A DNA stretch of 64,000 nucleotides from Comamonas serinivorans (GTDB lineage Bacteria; Pseudomonadota; Gammaproteobacteria; Burkholderiales; Burkholderiaceae_C). Location: NCBI RefSeq assembly GCF_002158865.1, contig NZ_CP021455.1, positions 930,001-994,000 of the forward strand, written 5' to 3'. Below, in pieces: positions 17,290-24,804 of this stretch; the stretch's first letter is position 1, and each line of letters begins with the position of its first letter. Under the pieces are notes generated by a model that saw only the letters and a program-made list of their open reading frames with translations, did not search any database and was not told where the DNA came from. Made by a program: the position numbers and the translations under genes.

Positions 17290-18104
17290 TGCCGGCGCCA
17301 TTCGATACACAGACCGGCTACGACCAGCATGGCCGATATCCTGAGGCCACCACGGTCGAGGACTTCCGGCGCAACCTGGCGGCGGTGCAGGCGCGCATTA
17401 CCGCCGCCTGCCGCCGGGTGGGACGTGATACCGCGACGGTGCGCCTGCTGCCGGTCAGCAAGACCAAGCCCGAGGTCAGCTTGCGCCTAGCGCACGCAGC
17501 AGGCTGCAGGATGCTGGGCGAGAACAAGCCGCAGGAAGCCCACCGGAAATGGGAGGCCATGCAGGATCTGGCTGGCCTGCAATGGTCGGTCATCGGCCAC
17601 TTGCAAACCAACAAGGCCAAGCTGGTAGCGCGCTTTGCCCACGAATTCCAGGCGCTGGACAGCCTGCGCGTGGCCGAGGCGCTAGATCGTCGCCTGCAAG
17701 CCGAAGGACGGTCGCTGGAGGTGTTCGTGCAGGTCAATACCTCGGGCGAAGCCAGCAAGTACGGACTCGCCCCTGAGGACGCGCCGACCTTCATCCAGGC
17801 GTTGCCGGCGTTTTCGGCGCTGCGCGTGCGTGGGCTGATGACGCTAGCGCTGTTTTCCAGCGAGGCTGAACGAGTGCGCCAGTGCTTCGTGTTGCTGCGC
17901 ACCTTGCGCGACCGGTTGCGCCAGAGCGCACCCACAGGCATCGGGCTGGATGAGCTGTCCATGGGCATGTCCGGTGACTTCGAGATTGCCATCGAGGAAG
18001 GCGCCACCGTGGTGCGCGTCGGCCAGGCCATCTTTGGCGCACGCGCCACGCCAGACAGCCACTACTGGCCCGGCGAACTCAGCACGGAGGAGCCGACCTC
18101 ATGA
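17289..18104 (+). CDS. yggS: YggS/PROSC-family PLP homeostasis protein
   Basis: PLP-binding TIM-barrel protein of 271 residues. K58 in LLPVSKTKP is the PLP lysine. GENKPQEA, WSVIGHLQTNKAK and the C-terminal SMGMSGDFEIAIEEGATVVRVG are the family blocks. It buffers PLP and supplies it to apoenzymes. An N-terminal extension of about 20 residues precedes the usual start; a later start is possible. Its ATG overlaps the BenE stop, and its own stop overlaps the next ATG (ATGA), so translation is coupled. Confidence 0.92.
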   Translation: MPAPFDTQTGYDQHGRYPEATTVEDFRRNLAAVQARITAACRRVGRDTATVRLLPVSKTKPEVSLRLAHAAGCRMLGENKPQEAHRKWEAMQDLAGLQWSVIGHLQTNKAKLVARFAHEFQALDSLRVAEALDRRLQAEGRSLEVFVQVNTSGEASKYGLAPEDAPTFIQALPAFSALRVRGLMTLALFSSEAERVRQCFVLLRTLRDRLRQSAPTGIGLDELSMGMSGDFEIAIEEGATVVRVGQAIFGARATPDSHYWPGELSTEEPTS

Positions 18105-18820
18105 AAACCGCCATTGCCGTCCGCCATCTGTACTTTGAAGACCTTGGCACGCTGGGGCCGCTGCTGGAGGCGCGCGGGTATGCCGTGCGTTACCTGGATG
18201 CCGCGACCGAAGACTGGCGCACCGTCGATGCGGCGGCGGCCGATCTGCTGGTGGTGCTGGGCGGTCCGATAGGCGCCTTCGACGATGCGCTCTATCCCTT
18301 TCTCGCCGATGAACTGGCCGTGATTTCCGAGCGGCTGCAATACCAGCGCCCGCTGCTGGGCATTTGCCTGGGAGCGCAACTGATCGCCCGTGCACTCGGC
18401 GCGGGTGTCAGGGGCATGGGGGTTAAGGAAATCGGCTTCGCGCCGCTGAAGTTGGCTCTGGCAGGCGAGGCGTCACCCATGGCGACGCTGGGCGAGGTGC
18501 CGGTGCTGCACTGGCATGGTGACCACTTCGAGATTCCCACCGGGGCCACGCGGCTGGCGGGCACGCCCGTCTGCGACAACCAAGCGTTCGGCGTAGGGCG
18601 CAATGTGCTGGCGCTGCAGTGCCACCTGGAGGCGGATCCACGCCACATCGAGCGCTGGCTGGTCGGCCATGCCTGCGAACTGGCACAGGCCGGCATCGAC
18701 CCACGCACATTGCGCGCCGAAGCACAAGCCCTGCAATCCGATTTGCCGCGGGCGGCACAAGGAGTGTTTGCTTCCTGGCTGGATGGGATCGAGGCAGCTC
18801 CACCAAGAGGTGAGGGATGA
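18101..18820 (+). CDS. class I glutamine amidotransferase-like protein
   Basis: A 239-residue protein with a complete triad: C89 in GICLGAQ, H175 and E177 in LQCHLEAD. Stand-alone GuaA-like domains of this type hydrolyse glutamine or gamma-glutamyl compounds; no synthase partner is adjacent. It is translationally coupled at both ends (ATGA overlaps with yggS and the pdxY fragment). Its role in the B6 locus is unclear. Confidence 0.85.
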   Translation: MKTAIAVRHLYFEDLGTLGPLLEARGYAVRYLDAATEDWRTVDAAAADLLVVLGGPIGAFDDALYPFLADELAVISERLQYQRPLLGICLGAQLIARALGAGVRGMGVKEIGFAPLKLALAGEASPMATLGEVPVLHWHGDHFEIPTGATRLAGTPVCDNQAFGVGRNVLALQCHLEADPRHIERWLVGHACELAQAGIDPRTLRAEAQALQSDLPRAAQGVFASWLDGIEAAPPRGEG

Positions 18821-19116
18821 ACGAAGCTCCTTTCCCTACGACATCGCGACCGCTGTCGCTGGACGTGGTTTCAGTGCAATCGCAAGTGGTCTACGGCCGC
18901 GTAGGCAACAACGTCGCGGTCCCCGCGTTGGAAGCGCTGGGATTGTCGGTGGCTGCGGTTCCAACCGTGGTGTTCAGCAACACACCGCATTACCCGACGG
19001 TGCATGGCGGTGCACTGCCCATCGAATGGCTCGAAGGATATCTGCAGGATTTGCTGCTGCCGATGGCGGACAGCCGCGATAACCCAATAACGACGGCACG
19101 TGAGTGCGTCAGCTAA
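18817..19116 (+). pseudogene. pdxY: truncated pyridoxal kinase PdxY, N-terminal fragment
   Basis: The first ~85 residues match PdxY: SVQSQVVYGRVGNNVAVPALEAL, then PTVVFSNTPHYPTVHGG. Full PdxY is about 285 residues with the catalytic Asp and ATP site near the C-terminus, all missing here. After LQDLLLPMADS the reading frame passes into unrelated sequence and stops. The next gene begins 20 nt later, so a deletion or replacement joined an aminotransferase to the broken kinase. It is presumably inactive. Confidence 0.85.
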
Positions 19117-19136
19117 TTCACTTACAGGACTTCCCC

Positions 19137-20399
19137 ATGCAAGCCACAACTTCTCATTTGATGCGGGCCTATGCTCGTCAGCCAGTGTCCTTCGTGCGTG
19201 GGAGCGGCGCGCGGCTTTGGGACGAACACGGAACGGAGTATCTGGATGCCATCGCCGGCGTCGCGGTCACCAGCCTGGGGCACGCCCACCCGGAGATTGC
19301 CGCCGTCATCGCCGAACAGGCGGGGTTGCTGCTGCACACCTCCAACGTCTTTCGCATCGACTGGCAGGAACGGCTGGGCGAGCGCCTGTGCGCGCTGGCG
19401 GGCATGCAGAAGGCCTTTTTCTGCAACTCGGGAGCCGAGGCCAACGAAACCGCTCTCAAACTGGCCAGGCTGCATGGCCATCGCAAGCAAGTCGCGGAAC
19501 CCATGATCCTGGTGATGGAAAATGGCTTTCACGGCCGCACCATCGCCACACTCTCTGCCACGGGCAACGCTGCGAAACAGAGCGGTTTCGAGCCGTTGCT
19601 GCCGGGCTTCCTGCGCCTGCCCTACAACGATATCGACGCGGTTTGCCAGGCCGCCAAGCAGTCGCCTGACATCGTGGCGGTGCTGGTTGAGCCGGTTCAG
19701 GGAGAAGGTGGCATTCGGGTTGCCGGCACCGACTACATGCGCGAACTGCGCGCGCTGTGCGACAAGCATGACTGGCTACTCATGCTCGACGAAATCCAGG
19801 CCGGCATGGGCCGCACTGGTGCCTGGTTCGGACATCAGCACGCAGACATCGAGCCGGACGTGATGACATTGGCAAAGGCGCTAGGCAATGGCTTTCCCAT
19901 CGGCGCCTGCCTGGCGCGCGGTCCAGCTGCCGACTTGTTCTCCCCCGGTCAGCACGGCTCGACCTTCGGAGGCAATCCGATGGCCTGCCGCGTGGGCTGC
20001 ACAGTGCTCGACATCATGGCGAGGGACGGCATGCCGCAGCGGGCCACCGCTCTGGGGGCCCGCCTGCTCGCAGGCCTGCACAAGGCGTTGGGCGCGCATC
20101 CGAATGTCCTTGCCATTCGGGGCCAGGGCCTGATGGCAGGCATCGAAATGGACAGGAACTGCAAGGAGCTGGTCGGGCGGGCATTGGAGGAGCAGCGTCT
20201 GCTCATCTCGGTGACGCGAGACACCACCATCCGATTGCTGCCGCCGCTCATCTGCAATGAGGCACAGATCGACGACATCGTGGCGCGTGTCGCGCGTTTG
20301 TTGTCCTCCGCCACTGCGCTCAGTTATGTGGAGTCTGATCCGCAATGCAGTCCAGATGAATCTGAGGCCTGCTATGCATCGCCTTCCCCTCACCTTTGA
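19137..20399 (+). CDS. class III aminotransferase, acetylornithine aminotransferase type
   Basis: PLP-dependent enzyme of 420 residues: FFCNSGAEANETALKLAR, GFHGRTIATLSATG, LMLDEIQAGMGRTG and the PLP-lysine block LAKALGNGFPIGA. AGGAC precedes ATG 19137. It resembles ArgD, but a second ArgD stands beside argF at 53.3-54.5 kb, so this is a paralogue, probably acting on another omega-amino substrate. It follows the broken pdxY in the B6 operon, a context that suits a PLP enzyme but does not reveal its substrate. Confidence 0.88.
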   Translation: MQATTSHLMRAYARQPVSFVRGSGARLWDEHGTEYLDAIAGVAVTSLGHAHPEIAAVIAEQAGLLLHTSNVFRIDWQERLGERLCALAGMQKAFFCNSGAEANETALKLARLHGHRKQVAEPMILVMENGFHGRTIATLSATGNAAKQSGFEPLLPGFLRLPYNDIDAVCQAAKQSPDIVAVLVEPVQGEGGIRVAGTDYMRELRALCDKHDWLLMLDEIQAGMGRTGAWFGHQHADIEPDVMTLAKALGNGFPIGACLARGPAADLFSPGQHGSTFGGNPMACRVGCTVLDIMARDGMPQRATALGARLLAGLHKALGAHPNVLAIRGQGLMAGIEMDRNCKELVGRALEEQRLLISVTRDTTIRLLPPLICNEAQIDDIVARVARLLSSATALSYVESDPQCSPDESEACYASPSPHL

Positions 20400-20741
20400 G
20401 CCTGGGCGAGCAAGGACGCCAGGCGCTGATCGTTCATGTTGTTAGGAGGACACCGTCACGCGAACATCACGCCTGCGCTACCCACGTGCTGGTGGAGGTC
20501 AGGGCCGATGTACTTGAATTGGGCGTACCGTTCTCCGACCCGTCGGTGGATGAGCTGGTTCTCCAAGTCGCTGGGGCCGGACGGCGCGTGCGGATGGTGG
20601 CCGAGCATGCCAGGAGTTTTCTCTGCTGCCTATGTGTCGAGCTGGAGGTGGGGAGCAGCCGTCACCTGGATGAAATAGCGCCCTGTGCCATGACCGTGAT
20701 GGTCACACATTCGATCGACAGCGTACCGAGCCTGGTGCTGC
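20400..20741. other. intergenic region after the aminotransferase
   Basis: Apart from the TrpA-like scrap, I see no supported gene. An AGGAGG at about 20444 is not followed by a convincing frame. Confidence 0.45.
20489..20566 (+). pseudogene. TrpA-like scrap
   Basis: An isolated coding fragment reads RADVLELGVPFSDPSVDE, closely matching the beta-2/loop-2 region of tryptophan synthase alpha (GADxxELGVPFSDPxADG). The flanking sequence in the same frame does not resemble TrpA. No other trp gene is in the window. It is a micro-remnant or a coincidence. Confidence 0.4.
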
Positions 20742-20915
20742 TCAGCGCCGGTTGGCCTTCTCTACCTTGGGGGCGTAGTTCATGCGGTCGAACGGATTGC
20801 CGCCTTGCCAGTGGGTCTTGAACCCTGCGCCGGATGCGGGCGACGCGGGCAGCGACACGGCCTTCTCTTGAACGGTGGGCTTGCGTGCAGCGGCGGTTGC
20901 TTTGGTCTTGCTCAT
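20742..20915 (-). CDS. small basic hypothetical protein
   Basis: A 57-residue protein starting MSKTKATAAARK and ending EKANRR. It is lysine- and arginine-rich, with a central FKTHWQGGNPFDRMNY segment that looks conserved rather than random. No domain is recognised. Its ATG lies 116 nt from the divergent XRE gene. Confidence 0.45.
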   Translation of the reverse strand: MSKTKATAAARKPTVQEKAVSLPASPASGAGFKTHWQGGNPFDRMNYAPKVEKANRR

Positions 20916-21031
20916 CGAGCATCGTTGATTTGAGAGGGGCGGGATTATCGGTGCTGCGGTCATCGGGATTGAGGCCGCGCTACCCGCGCCTTCGCCACGC
21001 AGCTCGAAGCGGGACAGCGACAATCCCCCAC

Positions 21032-21283
21032 ATGACCCAAGGCAAGCGCATTTCCACAGACATCGGCGAGGACGCCTTGCACAGCATCCGTGCCCTAGGT
21101 GCAGCCGCCAAGGCGGCACGTCTGGCTGCCGGCGAGGGCCAGGCCGCCGCGGCCGCACGCCTGGGCGTGCATGTGCAGACCATTGGCCGCATTGAGGCAG
21201 GCGAGCCCGGCGTCTCCGTCGGCCACCTGGTCGGCCTGCTGGCGCTCTACGGCGTCGGTGTCCAGCCGCAGCAAGCCAGCTGA
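21032..21283 (+). CDS. small XRE/HipB-like helix-turn-helix protein
   Basis: An 83-residue protein with an HTH_3 domain: AAKAARLAAGEGQAAAAARLG, then VHVQTIGRIEAGEPGVS. HipB-like regulators of this size usually pair with a toxin, but the following gene is an M16 peptidase fragment, so no toxin is seen. Only 3 nt separate the stop from that next ATG. Confidence 0.7.
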   Translation: MTQGKRISTDIGEDALHSIRALGAAAKAARLAAGEGQAAAAARLGVHVQTIGRIEAGEPGVSVGHLVGLLALYGVGVQPQQAS

Positions 21284-21286
21284 GCC

Positions 21287-21925
21287 ATGGTGCAGCCTCC
21301 TGACAACCGCGGTGCTGCGGTCCTGCGTCAACTTGCCAACGGTGTGCGCCTGCTGGCCGTGCCCATGCCGCAGGTGCAAAGCGTCAGCGTGGGCGTCTTC
21401 CTGCGGGTCGGCTCGCGCGACGAGACGCCGGCCACCAACGGCATCAGCCACGTGCTGGAGCACATGGCGTTCAAGGGCACGGCCACGCGCACCGTGCAGG
21501 CGATCAACCTGGACGCCGAGCGGCTGGGGGCCGATGTCAACGCCTTCACCGGCAAAGACAGCACGGCCTACTTCATGACCGGCCTGGGCCGGCATGCCGA
21601 CCAGCTGCTGCGCATGACGGCCGACATCGTGCTCAACAGCACCTTCCCGGAGAGTGAGCTGCAGCGCGAGCTGGAAGTGATCCGGCAAGAAGCCATCGAG
21701 TACGACGAAGACCCGCAGGACAGCGCCGACGACCTGCTGGACCGCGCCATCTGGGGCGAGGCTTCCATGGGCATGCCCGTGATCGGCACCCTCGCCAACA
21801 TCGAGGGCTTCACGCGCAGTGACCTGGTGCGCCATGTGCAGACGCATTACGTGGCGGGGAAGACGGTGGTCGCGGCAGCCGGCAACTTCGACGTCGAGGC
21901 CTGGATGGCGCTTGCCGCGGAGCCG
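21287..21925 (+). pseudogene. truncated M16 zinc peptidase
   Basis: The N-terminal ~210 residues are a good insulinase-family domain: the inverted zinc motif HVLEH, plus FTGKDSTAYFMTGLGRHADQ, and VIRQEAIEYDEDP. After VEAWMALAAE, at about 21925, homology stops and the frame runs on to 22051 through unrelated, phage-like DNA. M16 enzymes need a second domain of about 200 residues, so this one is broken. The junction marks the left edge of the phage debris. Confidence 0.75.
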
Positions 21926-21941
21926 TGTTGCTCGATCCTTG

Positions 21942-22127
21942 ATGGCCACGCTTACCGAACAGGCCCGCAGTTGTGTAGAGATCGCGGGAGGACAGATCAA
22001 CCTGACAGGGCTGTCCAACGCACCCAGCAATGCCACGCGAGTCCTGCGTGACTTCGAATGCTTCAACGACGTGGTGCGCGAGAGCAAGGCCATGGTTGAG
22101 GAAACCAGCCGCCGCCTGGAGGTGTGA
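21942..22127 (+). CDS. small phage-type hypothetical protein
   Basis: A 61-residue reading frame starting MATLTEQARSCVEIAGG and ending EETSRRLEV, one base before the Rha-like gene. It has helical, acidic/basic patterning. Its function is unknown. It belongs to the fragment that interrupts the M16 peptidase. Confidence 0.45.
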   Translation: MATLTEQARSCVEIAGGQINLTGLSNAPSNATRVLRDFECFNDVVRESKAMVEETSRRLEV

Positions 22128-22128
22128 C

Positions 22129-22733
22129 ATGACCAGCATCGCAAACCTGGGTCGCGCGCCCACCATGACCAGCCTGCAACTGGTGGACTTCATCAACAGT
22201 CAGCGTGCAGCAAGCGAAGCCGTGCTGCGTCAGCGTGACTTCACTACCAAAGCGCCGAAAGTCTTGCGCGAAGAGGTGTGCGAAAAATTTCGCGCACCCT
22301 ATGTGAACCCCCAGAACGGCCAGATCTACCGCTTCCCCAAGCGTGAAGCCCGCCTGATGGCGATGAGCTACAGCTACGAGCTTCAGGCCAAGGTCTTCGG
22401 CCACATGACTGCGCTGGAGGAGGCAATGCGGCACCGCCACCGGTGCCCGCGATCCCCCAGACCTACGCCGAAGCCCTGCGTCTCGCCGCCAATGAGCACG
22501 AGGGCCGCCTGTTCGCCGAGTCCCAGCGCGACGAGGCGATCCGCACCAAGGCGCACATCGGCAGCAAGCGCGAAGCCACCGCCATGGACAGAGACACAGC
22601 TGCGGAACGCAAGCAACGCCACCGAGCACATCAGAAGTGGGAAGCCGCTGATGTCACGGTGGTCACAAATGAGTCACGCGTGACGGTCACGGATGTCACG
22701 CGTGCAGAAGGAGGTATAGACAGTCGAGTCTGA
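22129..22733 (+). pseudogene. frameshifted phage Rha/antirepressor-like gene
   Basis: The first frame (22129 to about 22437) carries TSLQLVDFINSQR, YRFPKREARLMAMSYSYELQ and VFGHMTALEE, the pattern of phage Rha-family regulators. Near 22437 the frame breaks. The next frame continues with the expected partner segment (IPQTYAEALRLAANEHE, then TKAHIGSKREATAM) and ends at 22733. A single-base indel explains this. The last part is rich in GTCACG-type direct repeats. A prophage remnant. Confidence 0.7.
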
Positions 22734-22845
22734 CGATGAGCCTCGGGATGAATGGTCGGATCAGAGCCCAAGCTGTGGCACCACCACTTCATGGCGAAGT
22801 GCTGGGTGCTCTTCGTCTCGCCGAGCACAAGAGCCGGTTCACCTG

Positions 22846-23182
22846 CATTGCTGGTGCACGCCAGTGACGACGCGGGCCACCAAGGCGCCGACAAGCGGCC
22901 CGATGCCAGAAGCGACGTGGTCTGGTACATCGCTATGCGCTCCGGAAAACGCCGACACCTCGACTCGCTAAATCGATTGAGGTCCTGACCGAGCAACTGG
23001 AGCGCGTGAAGGCCGGCATTCGGGCGTGGGTCGAACACCCGTTCCGAGTGCTCCAGCGCCAGTTCGGCTATGTCAAGGTGCGCTATCGCGGCTGGGCCCA
23101 GAACACGGCGCAGTTGCGCACGCTGTTTGCGCTGGCCAATCTGTGGCTGGTGCGGCACAAACTGCTGGGTGCCTTGGCATGA
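22846..23182 (+). pseudogene. IS5-family transposase C-terminal remnant
   Basis: The peptide GHQGADKRPDARSDVV followed by WYIAMRSGKRRHLD, then after a frame change EHPFRVLQRQFGYVKVRYRG and LFALANLWLVRHKL, is the C-terminal third of an IS5/IS1182-like transposase, including the region around its catalytic Glu. The N-terminal part and the terminal repeats are missing. A frameshift lies near 22985. Confidence 0.75.
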
Positions 23183-23586
23183 GTGCGCCCGCAGTTCGCC
23201 AAATCAGCCCATCTGGCGCAGTAGGCACGAGAGCGGTGAGGCGAAATGGGCTTCTGCCGCATGCTTGTGTTGTGCAGACTTTCCTTGCACATGCGCGCAA
23301 TCGCAGGGTGCTTCCTGTGCTTGGCGGCTCATCCCAATCCGCATCGCACCCCTTCCGCTCGACTCGCGAAGCGCATCCCTGGCGCTCTGACCTGCACGAT
23401 CACGATTTGCAGGGGGGCACGCACCGCGTTCATCCGGTGTCGTGATCGCCTGGCGCTTCCTCGCCCGGCAGGGCCTTGACCTTGCCATCGTTGTACAGCC
23501 TAGCCTGACTTCCAGTTTCTGCGGAGTGGGATCTGCAGAGCGGTTTCCAAAGGGCCGAAGCGCTGAAACAAGGAAAGGGGAACTCC
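23183..23586. other. intergenic region upstream of the RND operon
   Basis: The 404 nt between the IS5 remnant and the efflux operon. No regulator gene is present, although pumps of this type usually have one next door. No repeats or hairpins of note. Confidence 0.5.
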
Positions 23587-24804
23587 ATGCGTGAAAAGAT
23601 CAGAATCGTTGTGGCGGCCAGCATCATTGCGGCCGTGGGGGGGATTGCGATCGCCGCCCGCGATGCCAAGGATGAAGGGCAGGCAGCGGCGCCGGCAAGC
23701 GCGCCTGCGGCACCCGAGGTGCCCGTGGCCGAAGTCCTCACACGCACCGTCACGCCGTCAACCGAGTTCACGGGCTTTCTCGCTGCGCCCAAGACGGTGG
23801 AACTGCGTCCGCGCGTGGGCGGCACCGTCGAAGCGGTGAGCGTTCCCGAGGGCAGCCTGGTGCGCCAGGGCCAGCTGCTGTTCCAGATCGATCCACGCCC
23901 CTTTCAGGTGGCACTGGACAATGCGAGCGCACAACTGCGCCAGGCCCAGGTGCTGGCCAGCCAGGCCCAGGCCGATTTCGACCGCGCCGAACGGCTGGCG
24001 CCCACGGGCGCGGTCTCGCGCAAGGTCCATGACGACGCCACCTCGGCGCGCAACGCGCGCCAGGCCCAGGTGCAGGCGGCGCAGGCGGCCGTGGCCGCGG
24101 CGCGGCTGGACCTGTCGTACGCGCGCATCACGGCGCCGATCGCCGGGCGTGTGGACCGGGTGCTGGTCACCGAAGGCAATCTGGTGAGCGGCGGCACGGC
24201 GGGCGCGGCCACGCTGTTGACCACCATCGTCTCGGTCGATCCCATGTATGCCTACTTCGACATCGACGAGGCCACTTACCTGACGGCCGTGCGCCAGGCC
24301 CGTCCCGAAGCGCGCGGCGGCAAGGCGCCGCCGCGCGTGGCGCTGGGGCTGGTCACGGATCAGGGCTTCCCCCATGAGGGCACGCTGGACTTCGTGGGCA
24401 ATCAGATGGACCGGACCACGGGCACCATCCGCGCGCGCGCCGTGGTGGCCAACCCCAAGGGTGAGCTGGCGCCGGGCCTGTTCGCACGGGCCCGGCTGGC
24501 CACAGGTGGCGCGCGCGAAGCCATCCTCATCGATGACCAGGCCGTGGGCACGGACCAGGGCAAGAACTATGTGCTGGTGGTGGGGGCGGACAACCAGGCG
24601 CAGTACCGCCAGGTGCAGTTGGGCCCGGTGGTGGACGGCCTGCGCGTGATCGATGAGGGTCTGAAGAGCGGCGAGAAGATCATCCTCAAGGGGCTGGTGC
24701 GCCCCGGCATGCAGGTCACCCCGCGTCCAACCCCGATGCAACAGACGGCCACCGCGGCCGCTGCGGCTGGCGCCGCCACGCAGCCGGCGGAGGCACGCCA
24801 ATGA
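23587..24804 (+). CDS. RND efflux membrane-fusion protein, MexE-like
   Basis: Periplasmic adaptor of 405 residues with an N-terminal membrane anchor, the lipoyl halves (GGTVEAVSVPEGSLVRQGQLL and APIAGRVDRVLVTEGNLV) flanking a coiled-coil hairpin (AQADFDRAERL), and a beta-barrel region. ATG 23587 follows GGAAAGGGG. Its stop overlaps the ATG of the transporter (ATGA). Part of a three-gene tripartite pump. Confidence 0.92.
   Translation: MREKIRIVVAASIIAAVGGIAIAARDAKDEGQAAAPASAPAAPEVPVAEVLTRTVTPSTEFTGFLAAPKTVELRPRVGGTVEAVSVPEGSLVRQGQLLFQIDPRPFQVALDNASAQLRQAQVLASQAQADFDRAERLAPTGAVSRKVHDDATSARNARQAQVQAAQAAVAAARLDLSYARITAPIAGRVDRVLVTEGNLVSGGTAGAATLLTTIVSVDPMYAYFDIDEATYLTAVRQARPEARGGKAPPRVALGLVTDQGFPHEGTLDFVGNQMDRTTGTIRARAVVANPKGELAPGLFARARLATGGAREAILIDDQAVGTDQGKNYVLVVGADNQAQYRQVQLGPVVDGLRVIDEGLKSGEKIILKGLVRPGMQVTPRPTPMQQTATAAAAAGAATQPAEARQ

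Noticed and set aside
21032..21925. XRE protein plus following gene as a toxin-antitoxin pair
   Set aside because: The adjacent gene is a truncated M16 peptidase, not a known toxin.
22630..22733. GTCACG-type direct repeats as a replication origin or CRISPR
   Set aside because: Units are irregular, few and lie within the Rha-like frame; no regular spacing or spacers.
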